The notes beneath the pieces were generated by a model that made no database searches, was not told where the DNA came from, and saw only the letters and a list, made by a program, of their open reading frames with translations. The position numbers and the translations under genes were made by a program. Shown piece after piece: positions 52,587 through 60,873 of a stretch of DNA of 64,000 nucleotides; position 1 is the stretch's first letter; each line of letters opens with the position of its first letter. The DNA is from an uncultured Christensenella sp. Its GTDB lineage: Bacteria > Bacillota > Clostridia > Christensenellales > Pumilibacteraceae. The DNA is taken from assembly GCA_910585955.1 (NCBI GenBank), contig CAJUGC010000004.1, positions 62,001 to 126,000 on the forward strand, in the 5' to 3' direction.

Positions 52587-53935
52587 AACACAAAAACAAA
52601 TTCACGAAATCGCAACTAAAAGTCATGCTCCTGCTTGCCGCAGTCATAGTGCTCATGCTCGGCGGGCTGCTGCTGCTCAACTATTTTCCCGACCTTATAG
52701 CGACGGGCACACCGCCGAAGGAAGAGCCGCACATTAAGCTCCGCCCCGCCCGCAATTCGCTGAGTCCGCATTTTAACCGAGAGATAAACATCGGCGGCAG
52801 CGGCGACGAACGTCTTACCGAAATATTCGTGCATGACGATACCCTTTACATATTCGGTTACACGTCCTCCGAGGATCGCGATCTCGACGGCAACGGAGGA
52901 GCTTTCCTCGCGCTTCTAAACTCGGACGGATCCACAAAGGGATTCAAGCAGTACGGAGAAAAGGGCGACGAACTCGTGAAAGCGACGCTCTGCGAAGGCG
53001 GATTTCTTCTTGCCGTAGACTGCGCTTCCGGAGGCTCGAAACTCATAAAAATAAACCTGTCCGGCGAAGTAGTCGGTTCTGTAGATACGTCGGGCGTATC
53101 GGGCGAAAAGTTCGCCGACCTCAAATACTACGTCGCAGGCAACGTAGTCGCCGTCATGAAAGTGACCGACTCGATAAGCGGCAACGTGAACCTCAAAGCA
53201 AGAGTGTTCGACCCCGCTTTGACCCCCGTGGCGGAAAGATCGTTCCCGCATGCGTGCAATCTCGAATACCTCGAAATGTTCGAAACGGCAAACGGTTATG
53301 TCATTGCGGCGAACCTCGTCTCCCCTTCCGTAAATCGTCTCGCCTTTATCGATTGGGGGCTGCACTCGCAGGGACAGTTTTTCGACATAGACCTCGGCGA
53401 GGCAGGCGGCTACAAGTGCCACGGAGTTATGCCGTATAAGTACGGCTACGCCGCGCTTATCGTGGACGACAAGGGCATTTGCGACGTCGTAACCGTTTCC
53501 GCATCGCTTTCGCTCCATTCGCGCGTCTACTTGCGCTCCTCGTCCGTAACAAGCGCAAGAATGTTTTACGCACCGAACAGATACTTCTGTTTTTTAAAGC
53601 GGGGACAGGAACTTGCAAGCATGATAGTATTCGACGACGGCTTCCAGACCCGAACGAGCATAGGCGCTTTCTCTAACGTCAAGGACGTTTATTCGAGCAC
53701 CGTCTACGGCGCGTCCGCCATTTTATGCGGCGCGAGCAAAAACGGCATTGAGCTGGTGACAGACGTGGACGGGAAAATAACTTCCGACCTGACTTTCGGC
53801 GGCACGGGTCACGAAAACGTGAAAGCCGTTCGCATCGGAGGCCGTCTCGCCGTCGTATCCGAGTCGAGCGCCGTCACGAGCGACTGTACGCAAAACTTCG
53901 GAGGAAGCGACATCTGGATCGCGTTTATGAATTGA
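52583..53935 (+). CDS. Membrane-anchored beta-propeller-like protein of unknown function
   Basis: I do not recognise a named family. The 450-residue product has a basic N-terminus, one transmembrane helix (about 14-36, VMLLLAAVIVLMLGGLLLLNY) and a large extracytoplasmic part with repeated strands (GSGDERLTEIFVHDDTLYIFGYTSS, NSDGSTKGFKQYGEKGDE, GGTGHENVKAVRIGGRLAVVSES), which suggests a beta-propeller. The ATG overlaps the murG stop (ATGA) with GGGAG upstream, so translation is coupled. A wall-related role is inferred from that context only. Confidence 0.75.
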   Translation: MKHKNKFTKSQLKVMLLLAAVIVLMLGGLLLLNYFPDLIATGTPPKEEPHIKLRPARNSLSPHFNREINIGGSGDERLTEIFVHDDTLYIFGYTSSEDRDLDGNGGAFLALLNSDGSTKGFKQYGEKGDELVKATLCEGGFLLAVDCASGGSKLIKINLSGEVVGSVDTSGVSGEKFADLKYYVAGNVVAVMKVTDSISGNVNLKARVFDPALTPVAERSFPHACNLEYLEMFETANGYVIAANLVSPSVNRLAFIDWGLHSQGQFFDIDLGEAGGYKCHGVMPYKYGYAALIVDDKGICDVVTVSASLSLHSRVYLRSSSVTSARMFYAPNRYFCFLKRGQELASMIVFDDGFQTRTSIGAFSNVKDVYSSTVYGASAILCGASKNGIELVTDVDGKITSDLTFGGTGHENVKAVRIGGRLAVVSESSAVTSDCTQNFGGSDIWIAFMN

Positions 53936-54269
53936 GGCGCAAGAGGCATTGCGCATGACGCCTGCGCCTTTTGAGATAAGGCGCGCGAAAAGATAAAGGG
54001 AGAGGAAACCTGACGGAAGAGAAACGAGCAAGACAAGGCAAGCGAGCACTGCCGAAGGGAATGTACTTTTTCGTACATGACCGAGGCGGCGTGGAGCTTA
54101 ACGCCGTATTGCGAAGTTTTTATGCCGTCAGGACTTTCGGCTGTTCCTCTCCCTTTTTATCCCTCTTCTTCAGACGACTTAGGGTTTCGCCCCAAGCACC
54201 CTTTTTAAAGGATTGATTTTATGCTTTATTGAAAGGTTTGTTCTTCATTTAACATCTTGGAAGCCTTTT
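53936..54269. repeat. Long inverted-repeat region
   Basis: No gene is seen. AAAGGGAGAGGAA (near 53994) pairs with TTCCTCTCCCTTT (near 54143), and CCTGACGG (about 54009) with CCGTCAGG (about 54126), so the whole stretch could fold into one large stem. The loop holds the TGTAC/GTACA module (about 54061-54078). A CCTTTAAA-type module (about 54175-54215) follows. These are the same building blocks as in the other repeat regions. Confidence 0.65.
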
Positions 54270-54611
54270 TTAATGGGCAGCAGGCGGCTCTGGAGAAGGC
54301 TTTGCTTCGGAAGATATGCCGACGACGTGACTGACGGGCATGGAAAAAGCTATGCCCTGACCCGCGGTCTTGAGTCCTGCTTTTTGATAGATCGAATGAA
54401 GCACGGCGTCCTTTATATCGGACGGCACGAGGATCATGACTATTTCCTTATCCGGCTGAATGGTTATATGGAAAAACTCTTCCGCCTCCTTATTCGCCGT
54501 TCCGCGCGCATGAAGCACCGTTCCGCCGCGCGCGCCCACTTCTTTTGCGGCGTCCATTACTATATCGGAAAAGCCCGTATTGACTATGCAAAGAATCATT
54601 TCATGCTTCAT
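54270..54611 (-). CDS. P-II-like regulatory protein A
   Basis: A 113-residue protein with the ferredoxin-like fold of the P-II superfamily: MILCIVNTGFSDIVMDAAKEVGARGGTVLHARGT, then EIVMILVPSDIKDAVLHSI and a C-terminal GQGIAFSMPVSHVVGIS. The T-loop with the uridylylated Tyr of GlnB is short or absent. It is the last of three genes with a second P-II-like protein and a DUF1538 membrane protein, so it probably gates that transporter-like protein in response to a small ligand. Confidence 0.82.
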   Translation of the reverse strand: MKHEMILCIVNTGFSDIVMDAAKEVGARGGTVLHARGTANKEAEEFFHITIQPDKEIVMILVPSDIKDAVLHSIYQKAGLKTAGQGIAFSMPVSHVVGISSEAKPSPEPPAAH

Positions 54612-54695
54612 TTTCTTAACCTCCGATCCTTAACGAATCTTCTAACCTTAACATCTTCATCGAAAGCGCAGTCGCGCATCGCTTTACGGAAAGGC

Positions 54696-55178
54696 TTATT
54701 CCTTGACCGCCATTCTGTTATTACTTAAAAATCCGAATATAAGCGTGCCTATTACGCTTGTGAGCGGAATAGTGTAGGCTATGCCCTTGCCGTTTTTTAT
54801 CGTCGCGAACTTCTCTTCGAGCGATGCGAAAGCGTCGGAAATTTTATTCTCCTGTATGACGCTGAAGATGACCGTCTTGTCGGAATCGCTGAGACCGAAG
54901 TAGGCGAGCATCTTCGCGTCCGCCGTTCCGCTTGCAAGCGCCATAACCTGCATATTAACGTCAAACGACTGAATTAGATCGGCATAGTACTCGGCTTTAC
55001 TGCGATTTACTATCGTGATCATGAGTTCGAGACGATTGTTTGCAACCGTGTTCGGACTTGCCGCTTTTTTGGCGACAATACTGCCTTTTACTTTCGCTAT
55101 GCGCGCCTTGCCCTTTTCCCTGACGGCGACGACTTTGTCCTTTACCGCCTCGGAGAGCGGTCGTTTTCTGTCATTCAT
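54696..55178 (-). CDS. P-II-like regulatory protein B
   Basis: A 160-residue P-II-related protein. A basic N-terminal extension (about 1-45, rich in Lys/Arg/Ala) precedes the domain LELMITIVNRSKAEYYADLIQSF ... DKTVIFSVIQENKISDAFASL ... GKGIAYTIPLTSVIG. It is diverged from protein A but shares the strand-helix-strand order and the GKGIA/GQGIA motif. The ATG at 55176-55178 has GGAGG six bases upstream and overlaps the DUF1538 gene by eight bases, so the two are translated together. The extension might bind membrane or nucleic acid; that is a guess. Confidence 0.75.
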   Translation of the reverse strand: MNDRKRPLSEAVKDKVVAVREKGKARIAKVKGSIVAKKAASPNTVANNRLELMITIVNRSKAEYYADLIQSFDVNMQVMALASGTADAKMLAYFGLSDSDKTVIFSVIQENKISDAFASLEEKFATIKNGKGIAYTIPLTSVIGTLIFGFLSNNRMAVKE

Positions 55179-56712
55179 TGTCGTCCTCCCGAGCAAAGTA
55201 GATTATCTGTTCGTCGTCTGCGGAAAGTATGCGCTTCATCGTGATACGGTTTCTGACCTTCGCAGACATGATAGCTTTAAAACCGAGCACTTGTATGGTT
55301 ATCAAGGGGATCATAGCAACAAGCGAGACCACTCCGAACGCGAGCGATAGGACGCTTCCTTCGCCTGCGAGCGATGCGCACGCGCCGATAGCCATGGGCA
55401 GGATAAAACTCGACGTTAAGGGACCGCTCGCGACTCCGCCAGAGTCGAAAGCTATGCCCGTATATAATTTCGGCACAAAAAACGACAGCCCGAGCGAGAT
55501 CAGATAGCCGGGGATCAGATAGTACAGAAGCGAAAACCCGAAGATTATTCGGATCATGGAGAGGGCTATGGAAAGCCCTACGCCTACGGAAAGCGCGACG
55601 AGCATTTCCGTCTTGCCGACTCCTCCGCCCGTAACCTGCTCCACCTGCTTGTTTAAAACGTGAATCGCCGGCTCTGCGAGCACCACCACCATGCCGAGCA
55701 CAAGACCGAACACGACGAGAAGAACCTCGTTATACGAGGCGAGTTCCTGCCCTATCTTGAAGCCTATCGGCATAAAGCCCACTTTTACCGCGGTCAGGAA
55801 TATGACGAGTCCGCCGAACGTGTAAACGATGCCTATTACTATCTGAATGATCTTCTCTTTCGGTAGTTTTAATACCGTAAACTGCAGTATCGCGAAAAAT
55901 ACCACTATGAGCCCGAGCGCGAGAAGCACTTCGAGCACTGTGCCCCCGAGCACCGCGCCGAACGCCGAGCCGAGGTTTGCTCCCACGGAATAGTCGGGAA
56001 GCGTGTAGGAAAGCTCTCCGTTTGCCGTAAGCGAGAGAATCATCACGGCAAGCATAGGTCCTATCGAGCAAAGCGCTATGAGACCGAAGCTGTTTTCGCT
56101 CGCGTCCTTGCCGCCTATAGTCGTCGCTATACCGACGCCGAGCGCCATTATGAAAGGCACGGTTATGGGTCCCGTCGTTACACCGCCCGAATCGAACGAA
56201 AGCGGCAAGAACGACCCTTTGCCCGATTCTATGAGCACGGCGCTCACCGCAAAGAGCGCCATGTAGAAAAACATGAGCATGGACGACAGACTTTTGCGCG
56301 TTATTATTTTTATAATCGCTATGACGAGAAAAAGTCCGACTCCGACACCCACCGTGACGATGAGAAGCATGGAGTTCATGACGGCTTCCACCTGTCCCGC
56401 AAGTACGGAAAGATCGGGCTCGGCTACGGTTATGAGCACGCCCATGACAAAACATACGGAAAGCAGCACTATAAGTTTTTTCGACTTCGTAAGACCCGAA
56501 CCGACGTGTTCTCCCATAGGCGTCATGGCAAGGTCTGCGCCGAGATTGAAAAGTCCTATTCCAAGCACGAGAAAAATCGCGGACACGCCGAAAACCGCCC
56601 TCTCCATGCCCGAAAGCGGCGCAAGCGGCGTAAACGAAAGAATGAGTACTATGACAGTTATCGGCAAAACCGATATGAATGATTCTCTTAGTTTCAGAAA
56701 GACTCTTTTCAT
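55171..56712 (-). CDS. DUF1538 membrane protein, two tandem domains
   Basis: A 513-residue polytopic membrane protein with an internal duplication. The same segment recurs: FDSGGVTTGPITVPFIMALGVG near residue 175 and FDSGGVASGPLTSSFILPMAIG near 430, each followed by Gly-rich helices; GIGLFNLGADLAMTPMG and VGFMPIGFKIGQELA match as well. About 12-14 membrane segments are visible. DUF1538 proteins look like transporters and are found with P-II proteins; the substrate is unknown. Two P-II-like genes follow directly. The mRNA leader is long (promoter at 56961) and contains an R1 hairpin repeat. Confidence 0.88.
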   Translation of the reverse strand: MKRVFLKLRESFISVLPITVIVLILSFTPLAPLSGMERAVFGVSAIFLVLGIGLFNLGADLAMTPMGEHVGSGLTKSKKLIVLLSVCFVMGVLITVAEPDLSVLAGQVEAVMNSMLLIVTVGVGVGLFLVIAIIKIITRKSLSSMLMFFYMALFAVSAVLIESGKGSFLPLSFDSGGVTTGPITVPFIMALGVGIATTIGGKDASENSFGLIALCSIGPMLAVMILSLTANGELSYTLPDYSVGANLGSAFGAVLGGTVLEVLLALGLIVVFFAILQFTVLKLPKEKIIQIVIGIVYTFGGLVIFLTAVKVGFMPIGFKIGQELASYNEVLLVVFGLVLGMVVVLAEPAIHVLNKQVEQVTGGGVGKTEMLVALSVGVGLSIALSMIRIIFGFSLLYYLIPGYLISLGLSFFVPKLYTGIAFDSGGVASGPLTSSFILPMAIGACASLAGEGSVLSLAFGVVSLVAMIPLITIQVLGFKAIMSAKVRNRITMKRILSADDEQIIYFAREDDNE

Positions 56713-56769
56713 TTGACCACCGTATGTACTTAGGTCGCGTTATTCTAACCCGACCTTACAATCTAACAA

Positions 56770-56827
56770 CAATCCCCTCAGTCTGCTTCGCAGACAGCTC
56801 CCCTTTACTAAAAGGGAGCCTTTTTTT
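56770..56827 (+). repeat. Double-hairpin repeat R1, copy f
   Basis: CAATCCCCTCAGT, variable hairpin GTCTGC-ttc-GCAGAC, conserved hairpin GCTCCCTTTT/CTCCCCTTTA and a run of seven T. It lies in the 5' leader of the DUF1538 transcript on the opposite strand. Confidence 0.85.
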
Positions 56828-56960
56828 AAGGACATATTTTATCACGAAGCAAAAAAGTTTGTTTGCAAGGACTTTTTTGCGATGCGATGCAAAGAGTACA
56901 GCCGCGCATTGCGCGGAAAGGACGTCAGTCCTTGCGAAACTTTAGGTTTCACCTGTATGT

Positions 56961-56989
56961 ATTATAGCATACAAAACGCTGTTTTGCAA
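56961..56989 (-). promoter_or_regulatory. Promoter of the DUF1538/P-II operon
   Basis: Minus strand TTGCAA (56984-56989), 17 bases, TATAAT (56961-56966). The leader to the start at 56712 is about 240 bases. Confidence 0.65.
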
Positions 56990-57001
56990 CAATACAAAGA
57001 T

Positions 57002-57042
57002 AAAAAAACCGCGCCCGAAAGCGTTTTCGCCTTCAAACGCGG
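57002..57042 (-). terminator. Terminator of the AAA+ operon
   Basis: On the minus strand CCGCG...GAAGGCG and CGCTTTC...CGCGG form a stem and are followed by seven T. Confidence 0.75.
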
Positions 57043-57063
57043 ATATTTTTCGGTTTTGCATCT

Positions 57064-58773
57064 TTAGAAGAAGCTTTCGTCGAGAACAGTCGCATCGTAC
57101 GCGCGGTATAGCTCGCGGTAACTTTGGATATCGCCGAACACATAACGCATTTTCTCGACGTATTCGGAGGCGTTTTGCTCCCACTTCTTGCCGATCTCTA
57201 TGCGGCGTTTATAGTTCCGGAACTTGGCTATCGCAGCGAGCACCAAAAGCAGAACTCCCGCAATTGCGGCGACCGCGCCGAGCACCTTAGACGCAACTCC
57301 GAACGAAAGCGCGAAATTCATGACTATGCCGCCAACCAAAAGGAGCGCACCGAAAATCGTGAAAAGAATGAATTTCGTATCCTTGACCGCAGTTTTTTCC
57401 TTCGAACACTCCGTGCGGCAGAACTCGTCGATCTTTTTCGTCTCCTCGTCAATGCTGCCGAAAGACGTCTTTGTATTGTATTCATCTATCTTTACGCAGA
57501 GACTTTCGCCGTAACCCGAGCGATAATTCTGAACGTATTTTTTATAAGCGCGCTTGTAGCTCGGCTTGAACTTCGAGTACGCAAGCTCGTTTATTTCGTG
57601 CTTACCGTTGTAATGTTCGCCGTCGTTGAGCCAACGGAACAGACACTCCTCGAGATTTATATCCGAAACCTTTTCGACTTCCTCTTGCGCCTTCTTCGCC
57701 ATAGCCTCTTCCAAACGGCCTTTGGCTTCGATTATCTTTTCTTGATAAGCTATCTCGTCGTATATCTCCTGCGCCTTGGGCGAATGGCAGGTCTCGAGAA
57801 TCGAATCGAACATCTGAGTAACTATATCGCGACGCATCTTATCTTCTCCGCCGTTGCGAAGATTATTGACATATGCGCCTATCTCCTCGTTGTTCATAGC
57901 CCCTTTAAGCGCCGCGGAAAGTTTGACTTTCTCCGAAACGTACTTGTCTATATGACGAAATTCGGGCGGTTTTACGACCGTCTCTCCTCCGTATACATTG
58001 GCTATGCGACCGACTATTTCGTCATTATCGATTTCGCCGAGTTTATCAAGCCCGATATACGAACGGATATTATCGGAATTCTCGTTCTTGTCCTTCAAAC
58101 ACAAGAGAGTGAGCACTTTGAGTTGTTCTTTCTCGTTTCCCGAAAGCGGTTTTTCCATAATACGAGAAAGCCAATAGCTCTGCGCCTCGGATTTTCCGCC
58201 GCGCACGGCGATCATAAAATATACCCACACGCTCTTTCTCTCGTCCATTTCGAGAGCCTTTGCCCTCGCCCTGTCCGCCGCCGCGCTCTCGCCCGATTTG
58301 CGAAGCCGAAGATCCATCATTACATGACTGAGAAAATAATGCTGAGTCTGAAGATAGATCTTTTCCGACTGTTCGCGCATCGTCTCGTCCGACGCAAACG
58401 CGTGCTCGTCGTTTTCGACCATAGCCGTAAGTATGCGGCGCACGGTCTTTTCGTTGCCTTGATGAGCGGCGAGGTCGTTCTTGAGTCCGCGTATCGTCTT
58501 GTAGGCGTTCTCTATATTCTTATAGAGGATCATGCGCTCGCGAATATCCTCCTCGACTATGGCGACGCCCTTAAGCGTCTTGTCGTCGTTTGCAAGCGAG
58601 GACGTGCCGTTTTCAAGCGCGCCGAGCGCCGCGTTTTTTGCGCTCGTCACCGTGCCGAGCGCGCTTTGCAACGAATTGCCGAGCGCGCTTATCTCGCGCT
58701 CCATTTCGTGATTTTCGCTCTGCACCTGCCGAAGCTCGCTTTTGAGTGCGTTTACGTCGCTTTGCGTAGCCAT
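57064..58773 (-). CDS. Coiled-coil/two-TM protein, paralogue 3 of the AAA+ operon
   Basis: A 569-residue protein of unknown function. An N-terminal coiled coil (VNALKSELRQVQSENHEME; about 1-110) leads to a helical body in which THYFLSHVMMDLRL and DERKSVWVYFMIAV match the YWLAYATMAV/NERKSALFFLLA signature of the two other large paralogues. Two membrane segments lie at about 460-510 (FILFTIFGALLLVGGIVM, VLGAVAAIAGVLLLVLAAI), then the shared cytoplasmic tail (YKRRIEIG ... YRELYRAYD). Topology suggests that both ends are cytoplasmic. It starts one base after the AAA+ gene and is the last gene of the operon. Confidence 0.75.
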   Translation of the reverse strand: MATQSDVNALKSELRQVQSENHEMEREISALGNSLQSALGTVTSAKNAALGALENGTSSLANDDKTLKGVAIVEEDIRERMILYKNIENAYKTIRGLKNDLAAHQGNEKTVRRILTAMVENDEHAFASDETMREQSEKIYLQTQHYFLSHVMMDLRLRKSGESAAADRARAKALEMDERKSVWVYFMIAVRGGKSEAQSYWLSRIMEKPLSGNEKEQLKVLTLLCLKDKNENSDNIRSYIGLDKLGEIDNDEIVGRIANVYGGETVVKPPEFRHIDKYVSEKVKLSAALKGAMNNEEIGAYVNNLRNGGEDKMRRDIVTQMFDSILETCHSPKAQEIYDEIAYQEKIIEAKGRLEEAMAKKAQEEVEKVSDINLEECLFRWLNDGEHYNGKHEINELAYSKFKPSYKRAYKKYVQNYRSGYGESLCVKIDEYNTKTSFGSIDEETKKIDEFCRTECSKEKTAVKDTKFILFTIFGALLLVGGIVMNFALSFGVASKVLGAVAAIAGVLLLVLAAIAKFRNYKRRIEIGKKWEQNASEYVEKMRYVFGDIQSYRELYRAYDATVLDESFF

Positions 58774-58774
58774 A

Positions 58775-60259
58775 TTACCTCCTCTTGCCCGACGCGGGAA
58801 CGGCGCTTTCCTCGCCCCACTTACGCGCCTTGGCTATCTTCTCCGACTGCGCGGACAGTATGCTGACCGCCGACGTAAACGCCGACTTTAACGCGTCGAA
58901 GCCTTCCTTTACATTTTGCGTATACTCTCTTTCCGCAACCGATTTTACAGCCGCCTCGATATCCGCATAAGAAAAACCTTCGGATATACGGGCAAGCTCC
59001 GCAACTTCGCTCTCCGTGAATTTACCGTCGAGACAAAGCCCGAGGTATAACTCTATAGCGCTCTTTCTCTCGCTCTCTTCGGGAAGATCGACGAAGAATA
59101 TTTCGCTGAGTCGCCCTTTTCTGAACAGCTCGGGCGGCATAAGGGAAATATCGTTTGCCGTCGCGATGAGAAAGACTCTGCCCCTGTATTCCTGCAGCCA
59201 ATACAGGAACGCGCCGAGCATTCGCTTTGCCGTATCGTTGTCGCCGCTTGACGACAGCTCCTTTTCTATCTCGTCTATCCACAATACGCACGGACTTACG
59301 CTGTCCACATACTCGAGCGCCAAACGCATATTCCGTTCGCTCTCGCCGACGTATTTGTCGAACAGCGCGCCGATGTCGAAACGGTACAGCGGAAGCTGCC
59401 ACTCCTTCGCGATGAGCCGCGCCGAAAGCGATTTGCCGCAACCGGGAACGCCTGCAAGAAGCACCCCTTTCGGGGACGAGATGTGCTTTCTGTCAAGTTC
59501 CTCGCGAGGGGCGAAGAATATCTTTTGCTTAGACCTCAGCCATTCTCTGACTCCCTCAAGCCCCGCCACATGCACGTCGCCCACTCTTATGCGAGTAATA
59601 GACGGCACCGCGCCGAAAATCTTGTCTTTACGCATGGCTATCTCGCACAGTCTGTCGTACGAAAAGCCGCCTTCGAGCTTACCCGAGTAATTGAGTATCG
59701 TCTTTAACTGCATCGACGTATAACCCGAGAGCATAGTCGCCGCCTTACTTATAAGCTCGTCGCCGAAGTTTTTGACCTTATTGCGGTTTATATAAAATCT
59801 TATCGTCTTTTCCCGTTCTTTTTGCGTCGGCAGCTCGAGCGTGATGTGCATACCGAGCTTTGCGAGCGGCTGCCAAACGAAGTCCGCCGTGACTATCACG
59901 AGCGTGCTCTTTCTTTCGGCGGCGAGCCTGACGATGTTTGCGGTACGGCGGGAAAACGAATTGTCCGCATCGAGAAACCTGACGTCGCCGAGTGCGAAAA
60001 CGCAGTGCGTCTTTTTCTTGAGAGTCTCCTCTATAAACGAAAGAGGCTCTCCGCCCACGTCCTGCGCCCGCTCGCCCTTGCGAAGCTCGACGAACTGGTC
60101 GCACTCGGTGTAGAAATCTATGTCGATATTCAGCTCTCTCGCCGCTTCGGTGAGCGCTCCCTGCGCCCTGCCTCGTTCCTCTGTATGAATGACGATCAAA
60201 GGGGTGGTCGCGGAAAGATAAGCCGCAAGTTCTTTGGTTGTCTCAATATAATTACTCAT
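58775..60259 (-). CDS. AAA+ ATPase, Ycf46-like
   Basis: A 494-residue AAA+ protein. The N-terminal half (about 1-225) is itself a degenerate AAA-like region (TTPLIVIHTEERGRAQGAL ... LIVIVTADFVW-type strands, no Walker A Lys), as in Ycf46-type ATPases. The active module has Walker A GVPGCGKS (about 265), Walker B CVLWIDEIEK (about 325), a sensor 1 Asn in IATANDISLM and Arg fingers in FRKGRLSE; the C-terminal lid is FSYADIEAAVKS. No membrane segment is visible. Four-base ATGA overlap with the upstream 145-residue gene and one-base spacing to the next show one translational unit with membrane paralogues. I infer that it remodels or unfolds one of the partner proteins. Confidence 0.83.
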   Translation of the reverse strand: MSNYIETTKELAAYLSATTPLIVIHTEERGRAQGALTEAARELNIDIDFYTECDQFVELRKGERAQDVGGEPLSFIEETLKKKTHCVFALGDVRFLDADNSFSRRTANIVRLAAERKSTLVIVTADFVWQPLAKLGMHITLELPTQKEREKTIRFYINRNKVKNFGDELISKAATMLSGYTSMQLKTILNYSGKLEGGFSYDRLCEIAMRKDKIFGAVPSITRIRVGDVHVAGLEGVREWLRSKQKIFFAPREELDRKHISSPKGVLLAGVPGCGKSLSARLIAKEWQLPLYRFDIGALFDKYVGESERNMRLALEYVDSVSPCVLWIDEIEKELSSSGDNDTAKRMLGAFLYWLQEYRGRVFLIATANDISLMPPELFRKGRLSEIFFVDLPEESERKSAIELYLGLCLDGKFTESEVAELARISEGFSYADIEAAVKSVAEREYTQNVKEGFDALKSAFTSAVSILSAQSEKIAKARKWGEESAVPASGKRR

Positions 60260-60693
60260 TTCGTGTCCGTTTTAAACGCGCTTTCGAGCGCGCAGATCTC
60301 GTGACCCAAATCAGGGTCGTCTCCGCCGTAACGCTCCTTAAGCGCTGCGGCGGCGGCTTTCGTCGCCCTCTCGAGCGAATCCGTAAGCGCGGCTTTATCC
60401 TCTTTCCTCAAAAATCCGAGCTTCTTGAAAAACATCAGAAGTTTGAGACGAGAAGAAAACTTCCTAAGAGCGTATACGCGTTCCGTTCCGCTCATCTCGA
60501 CGTCGAGACTTAGGCGACTTTTGTTAAAGTCGTCCGTCACAAAATCGGAAATACGGTTGAACAGCGGCGCGTACAGTTCCTTTTCTTTGAGGCTTCCGCA
60601 CGAGAGAATTTCGGCGCTTTCATAGTCGAGTCGGCGCGAAAGAACGGCGTTCCACTCTTCGTACCGCGCCGGTCCTTTCCTCTTGCGGCGCAT
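60256..60693 (-). CDS. Small basic protein of the AAA+ operon
   Basis: 145 residues, unknown family. N-terminus basic (RRKRKGPARYEEWNAVL), then helices; FSSRLKLLMFFKKLGFLRKEDKAAL is amphipathic. It has no signal peptide. Its start overlaps the stop of the preceding 55-residue gene by one base (TAATG) and its end overlaps the AAA+ start (ATGA), so its level is probably tied to both. It could be an adaptor for the ATPase. Confidence 0.65.
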   Translation of the reverse strand: MRRKRKGPARYEEWNAVLSRRLDYESAEILSCGSLKEKELYAPLFNRISDFVTDDFNKSRLSLDVEMSGTERVYALRKFSSRLKLLMFFKKLGFLRKEDKAALTDSLERATKAAAAALKERYGGDDPDLGHEICALESAFKTDTK

Positions 60694-60860
60694 TACTTCT
60701 TATATTTCGAGGGCGGCTCTATGCTCCACTTGGGCAGCTTTTTGTTTATTTCGTTGAGCTGCTCGGTGGACAGCATATTCGCTCCCTCGTCGGTTATGAA
60801 CATCGAGATGTCGAGCATATCTTCGCCGACGCCTGCGTCCTTCTTATCTTCCTCGTTCAT
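60693..60860 (-). CDS. 55-residue acidic microprotein of the AAA+ operon
   Basis: A short frame (MNEEDKKDAGVGEDMLDISM to SIEPPSKYKK) with an excellent ribosome binding site (AAGGAG, seven bases from the ATG at 60858-60860). It fills the gap between the second membrane paralogue and the 145-residue gene, and its stop overlaps the next start. The N-terminal half is acidic, the C-terminal half is basic with a PPSKYKK end. No family is recognised. The spacing and start signal make it a real gene in my view. Confidence 0.7.
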   Translation of the reverse strand: MNEEDKKDAGVGEDMLDISMFITDEGANMLSTEQLNEINKKLPKWSIEPPSKYKK

Positions 60861-60873
60861 GACAATCTCCTTT

